Assembly (NCBI GenBank): GCA_026936325.1 | Contig: JAPTHN010000021.1 | Location: 62,001 to 126,000, forward strand | Direction: 5' to 3' | From: Platynereis dumerilii | Taxonomy: Eukaryota; Annelida; Polychaeta; Phyllodocida; Nereididae | Length of the DNA stretch: 64,000 nt | The notes under the pieces: model-generated | Database searches by the model: none | What the model saw: the letters and a program-made list of their open reading frames with translations, nothing else | Told to the model about the DNA's origin: nothing | Position numbers and translations under genes: made by a program | Shown: piece after piece, positions 48,633 to 59,987 of the stretch | Numbering within the stretch: position 1 is the first letter of the stretch | Layout: each line of letters begins with the position of its first letter

Positions 48633-49060
48633 TATAAAGTAAAGTAAAATTTTATTTAACGTCGGTATATGGTTAAAAACAATAAACATAAGCACGCAGG
48701 CTTGTAACCGACTAAGACAGTAATAACAAATTACAAATAAAACAATCAGTATACACTAACAATAAAACAGATAATTAAGAGACATTAAAAGTTGAAGATC
48801 ATCAAAAGATGTTAAAAACCTATGCATAAAATACATGATCCACATGAACATGCTGGCCCATTCCACTTTTCAATAGCATTTCGAAACAAAAATAAATCAT
48901 TACATTCTCGTAAGTCATATGGCAGCTTGTTCCACAAAGTAGCACCTTGAAACAACATTGAATTTAAACCATATTTGCTTGTTTTACACAGTGGTACTTT
49001 TAGCATAGTTTTATCCCTGAGATCATACGATGTAGAGACATATTAAAAAAAATCAGATGA
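48633..49060 (-). mobile_element. 3' tail fragment of a CR1-type LINE
   Basis: On the minus strand YDLRDKTMLKVPLCKTSKYG is followed by GATLWNKLPYDLREC and a Cys-rich end (CSCGSCILCIGF). This is the usual C-terminus of CR1-group reverse transcriptase proteins. The 3' end is TAAATAAAATTTTAC with a short TTTAC repeat. The rest of the LINE is missing. Confidence 0.8.
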
Positions 49061-49315
49061 AAAGGGTTTTGCTATACCCTGATTAATATACTAACAGAAC
49101 CAATGTAATTGAGAGCTCACCTACATATTGAAGCACCATGAAGTAGATGTACCTGTGATATCGTCTACTACAGGAACTAAGACAAAATATGGTGAAGATG
49201 AGATAATTGTTATCCCGAAGAACAATGCATACTAAGCAAAATGCATTTGGAAAAAAGAAATGAATGTAAAGTCATTTGTAAATGCTGAATTGCTGATCAT
49301 CATCATTTGGAATAA

Positions 49316-51113
49316 TTAGTCTTCTTCATCACTTGTTTGGCAACTGTATGGACCGTCGCTATTCAGGTATTCCTCAATGCATCCACAAACATCAGTGCAG
49401 ACTGTTCCTTCTTTGCGGCAGCGACATTGTGGACAACAGGAAACATGGACAAATCAATTTTCTTTAAAATAACTAGCATGTATGGAAAGCTATTTACTGC
49501 TTAGATTTTTGTACATCTTGTATTTCACAAATTTATATAATATACCTTGTGGCACGTGGAGTTTTACAACCGCAACGAGTGAGTGTCAGGACTGACAGCA
49601 GTAACTTGCTTATCTTGGAGAGGTCATCCATGCCTTGTATTATTTATTTTAAAAATTGTTTGAAACATTTTGTATTACCTATGGCAAAATAAACCTGTCT
49701 GTCTGAGTCTTCAGGAGCTGGCTGCTTCATCATGAGGACAGGAATCAGGTCATTATTCTCCATGCTCCAACCATTCCCAACTTGTGAAGTGGGATTTAGA
49801 ATGGGTTCTGTAGCTTTTAGCCAGATGTAACTCTGGTAGTTTGCTCTCCTGACATGCTGAATGAATGAGTCCATTGTTGGAGGTAACTTCTCACTGGAGA
49901 GACTCTTCTTCGAGAACAACTCATAGCGCAAGTCATCAAGTGCATTAACCTTCTTGTTTGCATACACCTGAGATGTAAGTTGAACAAGTGCTGTCATGGT
50001 CTTCTCTGTCACACACTTGGGTCCTGTCCAAATTCTCTGTGACTTTCTTAAATGTCGTCATTTAATGACAATTGTTTCATCCACTTCATTTTTCCCTGTC
50101 CAAAGAAAGCACTGACTGAGTCACATCCTGAGAATGCGTGCTAGCAGGGTAACAGGGAAGACAGGTCATGTCTGAAATCCTTCGCAACCAGATGCATTGC
50201 AATGTAATGCTTCTTCGTCTTCAAGCCAGTCTTGAAATACAGATTAATGCTTAGAGTTATTGCAACCGTAGGCCCTGCGTAGGGCACATTGCTGCTACAT
50301 CAGAATCCAGGCTCCACAAAACAATGTTGTTGATGCCAAGAACATTGGCAGCATACTTTACGTGCACAAACATGCGAGAGTCAGCTTCTTTGTGGTCACT
50401 GAAGAGTTCTGGTACAACATTATACCAAAAATCAATTTCCCTTGCTTGTGCCACCACTGCTAGTCTACTGAAGACTTGTCTGTCATTCTCTATCATTCTT
50501 GATGTCTGGTTTTGCTTTTGTCTAACCGACATCGGGCAGTTCAGACTGGCGAAGGACTTGATTTTTTGACAACGAATGGGAGAAAAGAAATCCTCATCTG
50601 CTGAATCAAGGCGTGTGACGATGAATTCTTCAATTTGTTCTTTGCCTACGTGTCGGAGGCTGCAAAGACTGTCTTGTACATCTCTAGGAGCAACAGCAAC
50701 AGTTTTGTGCCACTTGACTTCACCTGCTTCAGTGAATTTCCAGATTTGATCATCATCAATCTTCAGCAGGTCACATAGTTTGTCAAAGATTCTCGAGTCA
50801 CTTGCTTCTTTCTTTAAATTTAAAACTCGTAGAAAAGTCGCTTTCCCAGCTTCAGAAGCTACCCTCAATTCTTCAGAACTGGTCGCTTGACAAATAAGGC
50901 ATTTTGATAAGTTGATGGACAATTGGAGCTGCTTTATGGCCAGTCGTAAAGGATTGGAATCCATCTGCAATAAGGAACATGGTGCACTTTACCAAGAATA
51001 GAATCATGAATCACAAGTAGAAGTTTCAAAAGGAATAGGCAAATGATTTAAATGTAAAATTTCAAAATTTCAAACAAAAACTGTTAACTTACCAAATGGA
51101 AGATTAAACGCAT
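49316..51113 (-). pseudogene. Decayed multi-exon gene: PIN/FEN-like acidic motif plus Cys-rich (CXC) tail
   Basis: Seen, reading leftward: possible first exon 51093-51113 (MRLIFHL, donor GTAAGT); exon from 50964 after TTATTGCAG (CLICQ; WHKT; DHKEADSRMFVHV; WSLDSDVA); then in other frames KKHYIAMHLVAKDF and HAFSGCDSVSAFFGQGK, with stops around 50.03-50.25 kb; then LRYELFSKK and LPPTMDSFIQHVRRANYQ (49684-50012, donor GTAATA); a small exon 49565-49606 (RCGCKTPRATR); and a final CCPQCRCRKEGTVCTDVCGC piece ending at 49316. Known, from memory: many aquatic invertebrates carry multi-copy proteins with EEADT, SDTDV, LTGCDT and a CXC tail. The acidic pairs resemble PIN/FEN-type nucleases. Inferred: the copy is dead, and may be cargo of the surrounding 10-kb element. 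Confidence 0.6.
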
Positions 51114-51499
51114 TGTCAGCCATCCGGCACACCAAAAAGACATGCTTTAAGTGCAAGTTACGTCATATTTACTCTTAGCATTTTAGTTTCTCGTCATACT
51201 TAGGACAAAAAAAGATACTTATCATTATTTTTTTTATTTTGTGGTAATTTGCCATCCCAGATAGATGTGACAATGTTAAAATATTCATGCATATATGTTA
51301 ATAATATCTATCCAGTTAATTATTTCTTGTATTAGTTTTAGTTAAATATCTTAACCTACAATACAGTCACCATTAAACATGAGATTTGTCAATCACACAA
51401 TATCCAATTCACATATTTCTGAAACTGAAATGCAATAATTGGTTAGCAACACAGTTAAATACATAAATGTTTATAATTCATTACAAGATTTTCAAAATA

Positions 51500-52782
51500 C
51501 ATAAGTAACTTATTTATTATTGGAAAACTGTGTTTCTAAGCTTTAATTTGGTATGCAGCATTTGTATATTGCTACAGCAGGTGAGGAGAAATTACATTAT
51601 GATGTGCCGCTGACGCAGTTCTAATATTCCCAAACATCAAAAGAATAGGGTGCATTAATGCTGAAATAACTGAGAAGTGCACCACTTTCAAGACATACAT
51701 CCACTGAATTAGTTATCTATAGTATTTTGAGAAATGTATGATGCCTTTTTGGGTTTTCAAGCTAGCTGTTTTTTTTTTCTATCTTGAAAAGTTTTGTGCA
51801 CTTTAATTTTTTTATATTCTTCAATGTTTCCTATAATTTTATAAAGAATCATAATTAATTTGGCGAATCTTTACATTATGCATATTTGTTATACATGGTT
51901 GGAAAGCTGTGTTTCTCAGCTTTAAGGTGATATGTAGCATGTGTATATTGCTGCAGTAGGTGAGGAGAAATTAAATTATTATGCACCCCTGACACAGTTC
52001 TGATATTTCCAATCACCGAAGGAGTAGGGTGCATTAAAATTGAAATAACAGAGAAGTGCACCACTTTCAAGATATACATCCACTGTAGTAGTAATCTATA
52101 GTGTTTTTGGAAATGCATGATGCCTTTTTGGTTTTTCTAGCTCTTTTTTTTTCATTCTTGAAAAGTTTTGTGCACTGTAATATTTTTTAAAATATTCAAT
52201 TTTTTCCTATTATTTCATAAATAATCATAATTAATTCAGCGAATTTTTATACCACGCATATGTGTTATACATGGTTGGAAAGCTGTGTTTCTCAGTAGGA
52301 GTTATCTGTAGTGTTTTTGGAAATGCATGATGTCTTTTGGATTTTTCTAGCTCCTTTTCTCATTCCTGAAAAGATTTTAGCATTTTGGTATTTTGTAAAT
52401 TCTTTAATTTTTTCCTATTATGTAAAAAATAATCATGATTAATTCAGTGAATTTTTATACTATGCATATGTGTTATACATGGTTTGAAAGCTGTGTTTCT
52501 CAGCTTTAAGGTGATATTAGATATATAAAATGTGTATATTGCTGCAGTAGGTGAGGAGAAATTAAATTATTAGTGACCCCTGTTGCAGTTCTAAAATTCC
52601 GCAGCATCAAAAGAGGGGGTTTGCATTAAAAGTGAAATAACAGAAAACTGCACCACTTTCAAGACATACATCCACGCAAGTGGTAATCTGGGGTATTTTG
52701 GGAATTGCATGGCACCCCCCGCATTTTTCTAGCTCTCGGGGTGAACCCCCTCAGTTTTTTGAGTCCTTGGCTCCTGGACTAT
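51500..52782. repeat. Right arm: four units, one short
   Basis: TTTTTCTAGCTC-type boundaries near 52.73, 52.35, 52.13 and 51.76 kb give unit lengths of about 377, 215 and 375 bp, so one unit has lost about 165 bp. It matches 42784-43900 in inverse orientation. Confidence 0.85.
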
Positions 52783-53344
52783 ACATTTCACTGGTCTTTT
52801 AATGTGATGAATGTTGACATAAGCTTCATGAATCAAGTTATGATAAGGCCAGTTGTTCCTGACACATTGATTTTTTTTTGCTCTGTAAACATGATAAATG
52901 TTGACTTATATCTCTGATGTTGTTATTTCACCTGTTTCTGAAAGAATTTCTTGAAACTTTCTTTAACTCAGTGACCTTTTATTTAATTTCTACCTGTTTC
53001 ATTAGAAAATCAGGAGATATGAGAATTCAGCTTCTATGACCCTGATTTGAATGGGGTTTTTTTCTATCCCCTCAACTATATTCTAAATAACTGCTCAGTA
53101 ATTTCAAATAATGACACGTGTATGTTTTTCACAGATTATAAAAAATCATTGTGACATGGAAAGGCAACTACATGTATACTGGCTAAAATCTCAATCTTGC
53201 TGTTATGTTAGATTGCCATGTTTTAACTGTCGCAAATACATACCGCTGTAAATTGCACCACATTTGCAGGAAGAGTACATTTTTGGAAGGACGAGAAACT
53301 TTTAAAAGATACTAGTCCGTGGACTAGTAACATTTTTTGCTTAT
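52783..53344. other. No feature recognised
   Basis: A+T-rich sequence. The only item seen is a small palindrome at 53311-53328 (ACTAGTCC, GT, GGACTAGT). Confidence 0.4.
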
Positions 53345-53510
53345 ATTTGACCCTGAGTGGGGGCAAGCAGGGTGTAAGCAGAGGCTAGCCGGAGGTAAGT
53401 GGGGGTAAGTTGGGGCTAGCGGGTGGCAAGTGGGGGGTAAGTGGCGGGAAAAGGGGGGAAGCAGGGGGCAAGTGGGGGCTAGCAGGAGGCAAGTGGGGGC
53501 AAGCATGATT
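53345..53510. repeat. G-rich minisatellite, about 10-bp unit
   Basis: Units of AAGTGGGGGC / TAAGTGGGGG / GCTAGCGGG. On the opposite strand it matches the core of the element at 15996-16400. Confidence 0.85.
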
Positions 53511-53569
53511 TTATGAAAAAAAAATAAACATGTCAATCATTTTTGGTCAACACTGCCTTGAGATAGGCA

Positions 53570-54721
53570 AAAATGTCTCAGAACAAGCTGGAAATCTTAT
53601 ATTGAAATTTGCAGACAATACAACTGTGACAGGCCTGATCTCACATAATGATTAGTCAGCGTACCGTGATGAGATAAAGAAAGTAGTAGATTGGTGTGAT
53701 AACAACAACTTGTGCTTGTGCAAAAGACAAAGGAAATCATTATTGACTTCCGGAGAATACCACAGGTTGTGAACCCACTTATGATCAGCGAACAAACAGT
53801 TGAAATAGTACAGGGCTTCAAATACTTGGGTATCCTAATTGTTTGTTTGTTGGTTTGTTTGTGTTTTACGCCTCAGCAGCACCTTAGTGGGCTATATCGA
53901 GGCAGGCGATCGCCGTATGATGATGAGATGAGAAGACTGTGAGTCTGGTACATACCCTATTAATTCAGGGATGCCCAGGGTCTTTCAGTTGCCCCAGCAT
54001 AGAACACTGGATACAACCCGCCTCTATTTAATGTCCCATGGGCTCGGACTAAATTGAGTTCCGGGGTGGGATTCGAACCCACGCCCTCAGAGCCAGTGGT
54101 TGTGCAAACAAGCACTTATAACCATTAGGCCACGGAGGAACTCACTTGGGTATCCTAATAGATGATTCAATCAAGTGGGAAGATCAGATATGTGCAAACC
54201 TGAAGAAGGCCCAAAAGCGGCTGTATTTCCTCAGAAAACTAAAAACATTCAATATTAGCCAAGAACTTATGATCACATTCTACAGATCGACAATTGAGTC
54301 TTGCCTCACAAGCTTTATTATAACATGGTTCAAGGTAGCCACAAAGAAAGACATTAGCAAACTGTCCCGGGTTATAAAGACAGCGTCCTACATTATTGGT
54401 TGCGAACAAAAAGGTCTTCATGAAATTTACAAAAGTTGATCATTAAAGAGAATGCACAGTATTTTGAAGGAAGAGTACCATCCAATAAATGACTTCTTTG
54501 AATTCCTACCATCTCAAAAAAGGTTGCGCTCGATCAAAACTGGAACAAATAGACTGATGAACAGTTACATCCCAGCTGCAGTGCGGCTGTTCAATGAACA
54601 TTGAAAAGTTAACGTATTTGTGAACTATCAGTGCAATTCCCGAAGTATTCATCATTATGTTTTTCTACTATTAGTATTTTAATTATTATATTCAGTAAAA
54701 TTTGTACTCATAATCATCATT
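53570..54721 (+). mobile_element. L2-type LINE fragment, split by a SINE
   Basis: Seen: the last third of the reverse transcriptase protein. KFADNTTVTGLI stands where FADD is usual, followed by KTKEIIIDFRR, FKYLGILIDDS, KKAQKRLYFLRKLKTF, TFYRSTIESCLT and LPSQKRLRSIKT. A stop and frame changes occur near its end. The order KKAQKRLYFLRKL...FYRSTIES is typical of L2 elements. The SINE at 53840-54143 interrupts FKYLG. The LTR element at 54723 cuts it off before its tail. The duplicate at 59988 keeps the tail. Confidence 0.85.
53840..54143 (-). mobile_element. tRNA-derived SINE with perfect 16-bp target duplication
   Basis: Minus strand: a tRNA-like head (54058-54143) with a 7-bp acceptor stem (GAGTTCC/GGAACTC), box A TGGCCTAATGG and box B GGTTCGAATCCC with a 5-bp T stem. 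A 170-bp unrelated body follows, with a 3' end of GTAAAACACAAAC and a CAAA-type tail. ACTTGGGTATCCTAAT is repeated on both sides (53824-53839 and 54144-54159). Known: RNA polymerase III transcribes such elements from boxes A and B, and a partner LINE moves them. Confidence 0.9.
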
Positions 54722-54722
54722 G

Positions 54723-55538
54723 TGTAACAGTAGCAACTCAACTCCTCACAGGTATCTTTAAAAGGCCGATTTTTTCCAACGTTTGTACAACTGCTCACCA
54801 ATAACCAGGTGAACTCAACCAGTTACCATGCCCTACAATGTAAAACACATTATGTCATACCAAATCATCATACAACTGTAGATCAACACAATCACTCATT
54901 ACATAATTGAAACCAAGCTTATGTTACACCAAACAGTACAAATAGAAAACTGTTTACTTATCATAACTACAGAAGTTATGTTCATTCAATCTAATCACCT
55001 AATTAAATATATATACACAAGCAAACAAACAAATAGGAATAATGATTACCTATCCAGACAATGGTGTGGTTAACACAGCTCAGTCAGCACTACCTCAATC
55101 ATCAATACCAGACCCTAAGAAAATATAACTTTGTGTTACAATCTAATTTAATAGAATAAATAATAAAATATATGTAAACCAACTTCAACAACAAGAAAAG
55201 TTAAGGTAAACCAAACTCACCAATTTAGGTAAATTCCAACATAAGAAAATCCAGGCAATAATTAGGTCCTAGACCACAATAAATAAACTCTGCCTGTTCT
55301 CTCCAAAGACCAGAAGACTACTGACTCAAGTGACCCACTCAAAGGCCAGTCAACACCTAGAGACTCCTACTGGAAAATTCCATCCAGCCTAGACTCACTC
55401 AAGTGTAACAAGTAAACACTACAGGGACAGACTAAAACACAAAAGCATCCCAATGCTCTTGGTTACATATACCCCTGCACCAATAAATGGTGTCCTCACC
55501 ATTGGCAGAAATTAAACAAATTAATCCCATCAAATACA
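54723..55538 (-). repeat. 3' LTR (left repeat) of the Ty3/Gypsy-type element
   Basis: Begins TGTAACAGTAGC on the plus strand. The right limit is uncertain: CA at about 55538 is followed by a pyrimidine-rich run (CTACCTCTACCTTTTTTC), the complement of a likely polypurine tract. Similarity to the right repeat is seen from 54723 to about 55457. Confidence 0.7.
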
Positions 55539-58500
55539 AACTACCTCTACCTTTTTTCTATTTTTTTTTTCTTTTATTCATAAAGTTAAAATACAATAAC
55601 CTGAAACAAAGAAACAAATTAAAACTGTTCATGTCAACAGATCTAACATCCGATTCAACAGATCCATCTTTTCCTTCTTTGAAGGCTCATCCCTCTTGAT
55701 GGACATGCTGGTCACATAATCCCCCGAAGTTAAATATGCAGGTTTCCTTCTAGTCTTTTTCGCTTTTCTCAAGGCAATAGGTTTGTCCAGATCCTCTGTA
55801 TCCTCAGAATACTCTTGCTGCTCCACTCCCATACTATCACCCTTTGGCTCCTCACTTGGAACTTCAGGCTGTACTAGAGTTGCTGCAGGTTCAACTGCAG
55901 GCCTTTCCTTTGCAGATGCAGTAACTTGATCCTTATTCTCATGATCTGTTCTTCCGCTGTTTTCCTGCTCTCTCACTTGACTTCTAGTTTTCCTTCTGTT
56001 GTGCTCTTCCTCATCTTCACTCGAAGAAATGTATTCAAGACCACTCTCGGAAGACTCATTGTCCTGTTCCCCACTATCCTCCCCCCCTTCTGGCAAAGGG
56101 AGCAGTAGGTTGCGATGTAGCCTCCGGACACGTCCTGATCCACACTCCTTCTTGACATCATACACCGGCAAATCAGCATGCTTCTTTACAATAACATAAA
56201 CATCCTCTTCCCAGTAGTTATCCAACTTATGTTTCCCCTCAAATGCCACTTTCCGTACCAAGACCTTGTCTCCAACTTCCAATGTTGGACCTTTCATCTT
56301 CTTGTTGTACTGCTGACTCATCTTTCCAACTGCTTTCTTGATGTTCTGAGATGCCTTCGTGTATGCCTCCTTCAATCTAGTCTTCAACTGCTGAACATAC
56401 TCTGGATAGCTCTTCTGTTCACCCGCATGATCCAAACCTAAAACAACATCAACTGGTAACCGTGGCTTCCTTCCAAACATGAGTTCAAATGGGGCGAAAC
56501 CCGTTGAATCATGCTTTGTGCAGTTATAGGCATGAATCATTGGAACGACATACTCCTTCCATCTCGACTTCTTCTCTGGAGGTAATGTCGCTAGCATTGA
56601 CAAAAGAGTTCTGTTCATTCTCTCACACATACCATTCCCAGATGCATGGTAAGGTGTAGTATGAGACCGCTTGATGTTCAACATTTGACAAAGTTCCTTG
56701 ATCACCTTGCTTTCAAAATTTGGCCCTCGGTCAGAGTGTAGACGCTCAGGTAAACCATAATGCAATACAAACAAGTCCACAAGTGCTTTAGTCTGGTTCC
56801 TTGTCGGCACAGCCATCGCATACCTGGTGTAGTGATCCGTTAGAACTAAAATGGAATTGTAGCCACCAACAGAAGTTTCAACACTGAGAAAGTCCATACA
56901 TACGACCTCCAATGGCCGTTTAGAAATTATTGGATGTAACTCTGCTCGGTGAACATTTCCCACCTTATTCCTCCTCAGACATCGATCACAGGTACGCACC
57001 CATCCTTCTACTTCCTTCTGCATCTTCGGCCAAAAAAATCTACTCCTGATCAAGTCCAATGTCCTCTCCTGTCCCATATGTCCCATGTCCTCATGCAATA
57101 ATTGGAAAACATAACGTCTCTGATCAAGTGGTAATACGATTTGTCGTTCTTCTTTCCCATCAATCAGTCTCCTGCGAAACAATACTTCATCCTGTACAAA
57201 CAACTTCCGACGTTCCTTCCATAATAACACAAATCCAGGAGGATCTGTAGGTGAAGGACGACGCTTCTGTTGAAAGTTGATGTACCCAAGCATAGCCTTA
57301 ATGCAAGGGTCCTTCTTCTGAAGTTCAGACCACTCCAAGTTAGACATTCCACCTACCGGAGTAACATCCTCATCAGGAATTACTTGATGTGACATACTGC
57401 ACGAACTGACAAGATCATCCACACGTGTGCCATCCCAAATTGCCTTCACTGTCGCTTCTGACAGTCTTGACAAAGCATCTGCAGCTTTGTTCTCCACTCC
57501 TCTTCGATACCGGATCTCAAAGTTGAATTGAGACAATTCTGCTACCCAACGGTGAGTCATCGCATCCAATTTTGCAGAGCTCATCAAATAGACTAATGGG
57601 TTGTTATCTGTCGTGACTATGAAAGATGGTGCACCATATAGGTAGTCCCGAAATTTGTCACATATAGCCCATTTCAAAGCTAGACATTCCAACTTGTGTG
57701 CTGGATATCTGCTTTCCGCAACATTTAGACTCCTGCTGGCAAATGAAATGACGCGCCGGACTCCATCTTGCACTTGAAAAAGTACTGCTCCTAGACCTTA
57801 TGTTGATGCATCTGTCTCCACTTCGAAGGGCTTTGTGAAGTCTGCAAAGGCAAGTACAGGTGTAGATGTTAGAACATGTATCAGTTTATCAAAAGCTTGC
57901 TGATGACCATCTTGCCACACAAATGGAGTCTTTTTGCAGATCTTCCCTTTCTTCTCCAATGCACCTTTCAATAGTTCATGAAGACACTTAGCAATCACAG
58001 CATAGTCCTTGATGAACTTGCGAAAATATCCACTGAAGCCCAAGAATCTTCTCAGCTGTACGTAATTCTGAGGTACAGGCCACTGTCGAACCGACTCAAT
58101 CTTCTTCGGATCTGCCCTGACACCATCCGCTGACACAAGACATCCTAAGTACTTGATCTCCTCCTGAAGAAAAGAACATTTACTTGGCTTCAATTTTAGT
58201 CCTCTCTCCCAAAGACGCTGTAAAACCTTCTCGAGCTTTTCTATATGTTGCTCGTAAGTAGCAGATGCCACTATTATGTCGTCCAAATAGAGAAGACATG
58301 CATCCAAATTGAGTGTATCCATCACAGATTCAATCATACGTTGAAAAGAACTACAAGCATTCGAGAGACCCATTGGGAGTCTTAAATATTCCCAAAAGCC
58401 CAGCACCCCAGCTGAAAAAGCACACTTGTGTCTGTCCTCAGGTGCGAGTGGGATCTGCCAGTAACCAGTCTTCAGATCCATGCTTGAAAAGTACTTCGCT

Positions 58501-59129
58501 CCTGCCAATCTGTTCAAAGTTGATTCCACAGATGGCATGCTGTAACAGTCAGACAAAGTACGCTTATTCAATTTTCTAAAATCTACACAAAATCTTAAAG
58601 TTTTGTCCGATTTCCTAACTAATACCAACGGTGAAGAGTACTGGCTGTGACTTTTCTGAATCACACCGGATTTCTCCATATTCTTCAAGTGTTCTCTCAC
58701 TTCTTCAACCATGTGTGGCAGAATGTGTGGAAATCTATCCTTAAATGGAGTGTGATCTTTCAAATTGATGTGATGCTCATAACCTTCGACCAATCCTAAG
58801 TCCTGATCATGAAGCGAGAACACACATTTCCACTTCAGTAGCAATCTCTTCATTTGTTCCTGCTGGTCCCTAGACAGATGAGATAGTTGAAACATCTTCA
58901 AGAAGTCTTCATCTGGAAGAGTAAATCCATCTTTTATCACAGTCTGTTGGCAGTGATGCAGAGTCTCAGCAGCATGGTCTGATGTCCCATAACTCTCCAC
59001 ATCCACAGGGTAAACATCACAAAATGCAGTATGTGCGGCTAACTCAACGTCTCGCTGACCGATGTTGTTGACTTCAACTTGCAGATGACAAGTTACATCC
59101 TCACCGCTGATCCCTGTCAACTGCGCCAG

Positions 59130-59860
59130 TGTAACAGTAGCAACTCAACGCCGCACAGGTATATTTAAAAGGCCGATTTATTCCAACGTTTGTACAACTG
59201 CTCACCAATAACCAGGTGAACTCAACCAGTTACCATGCCCTACAATGTAAAACACATTATGTCATACCAAATCATCATACAACTGTAGATCAACACAATC
59301 ACTCATTACATAATTGAAACCAAGCTTATGTTACACCAAACAGTACAAATAGAAAACTGTTTACTTATCATAACTACAGAAGTTATGTTCATTCAATCTA
59401 ATCACCTAATTAAATATATATACACAAGCAAACAAACAAATAGGAATAATGATTACCTATCCAGACAATGGTGTGGTTAACACAGCTCAGTCAGCACTAC
59501 CTCAATCATCAATACAAGACCCTAAGAAAATATAACTTTGTGTTACAATCTAATTTAATAGAATAAATAATAAAATATATGTAAACCAACTTCAACAACA
59601 AGAAAAGGTAAGGTAAACCAAACTCACCAATTTAGGTAAATTCCAACATTAGAAAATCCAGGCAATAATTAGGTCCTAGACCACAATAAATAAACTCTGC
59701 CTGTTCTCTCCAAAGACCAGAAGACTACTGACTCAAGTGACCCACTCAAAGGCCAGTCAACACCTAGAGACTCCTACTGGAAAATTCCATCCAGCCTAGA
59801 CTCACTCAAGTGTAACAAGTAAACACTACAGGGACAGACTAAAACACAGAAGCATCCCAA
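59130..59860 (-). repeat. 5' LTR (right repeat) of the Ty3/Gypsy-type element
   Basis: TGTAACAGTAGC to GCATCCCAA matches the left repeat at about 98-99 percent by eye. It joins SINE sequence at about 59861. Confidence 0.8.
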
Positions 59861-59861
59861 T

Positions 59862-59987
59862 CCGCCTCTATTTAATGTCCCATGGGCTCGGACTAAATTG
59901 AGTTCCGGGGTGGGATTCGAACCCACGCCCTCAGAGCCAGTGGTTGTGCAAACAAGCACTTATAACCATTAGGCCACGGAGGAACTC
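59862..59987 (-). mobile_element. Second, partial copy of the tRNA-derived SINE
   Basis: Holds the tRNA-like head and the start of the body, matching 54018-54143. The 3' body is missing. The 16-bp target phrase ACTTGGGTATCCTAAT follows only on the right, so this copy arose by duplication of the locus and not by a new insertion. Confidence 0.88.

Larger units (their letters stand above)
42784..52782. mobile_element. 10-kb composite element with inverted arms of ~380-bp tandem units
   Basis: Seen: the left end ATAGTCCAGGGGCCA and the right end TGGCTCCTGGACTAT are inverted, and the match resumes at TTCACCCCGAGAGCTAGAAA (left, about 42.83 kb) and its inverse (about 52.73 kb). Each arm holds three or more ~380-bp units carrying AGCTAGAAAAA, TGTCTTGAAAGTGGTGCA, CCTACTGCAGCAATATACAC and a TTTCCAACCATGTATAACA-type phrase. 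The interior holds the Mutator-like element (44445-48488), a LINE tail and a decayed multi-exon gene (49316-51113) near the right arm. Inferred: a large DNA transposon or foldback element that may have carried that gene. No clear target duplication is seen. Confidence 0.6.
54723..59860 (-). mobile_element. Ty3/Gypsy-type LTR retrotransposon (fossil), young copy in an L2 LINE
   Basis: Parts seen, right to left: a reverse transcriptase region at about 58-59 kb (VLVRKSDKTLRFCVDFRKLN; LLYLDDIIVAS), then RNase H, a zinc-binding HHCC region and integrase core at about 56-57 kb (HSDRGPNF, CERMNRT) and an acidic tail. LTR-like repeats lie at both ends. gag and protease are not recognised between them, so the element looks incomplete. 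Its coding part has about one interruption. The two repeats differ at roughly ten of ~735 aligned positions, which suggests a fairly recent insertion. It sits in the 3' end of an L2 LINE. The duplicate block at 59862 shows that site without it. Confidence 0.88.

Noticed and set aside
54058-54143. A functional tRNA gene
   Set aside because: The cloverleaf-like head is followed by a SINE body and a tail, and the whole unit has a 16-bp target duplication, so it is a SINE head.
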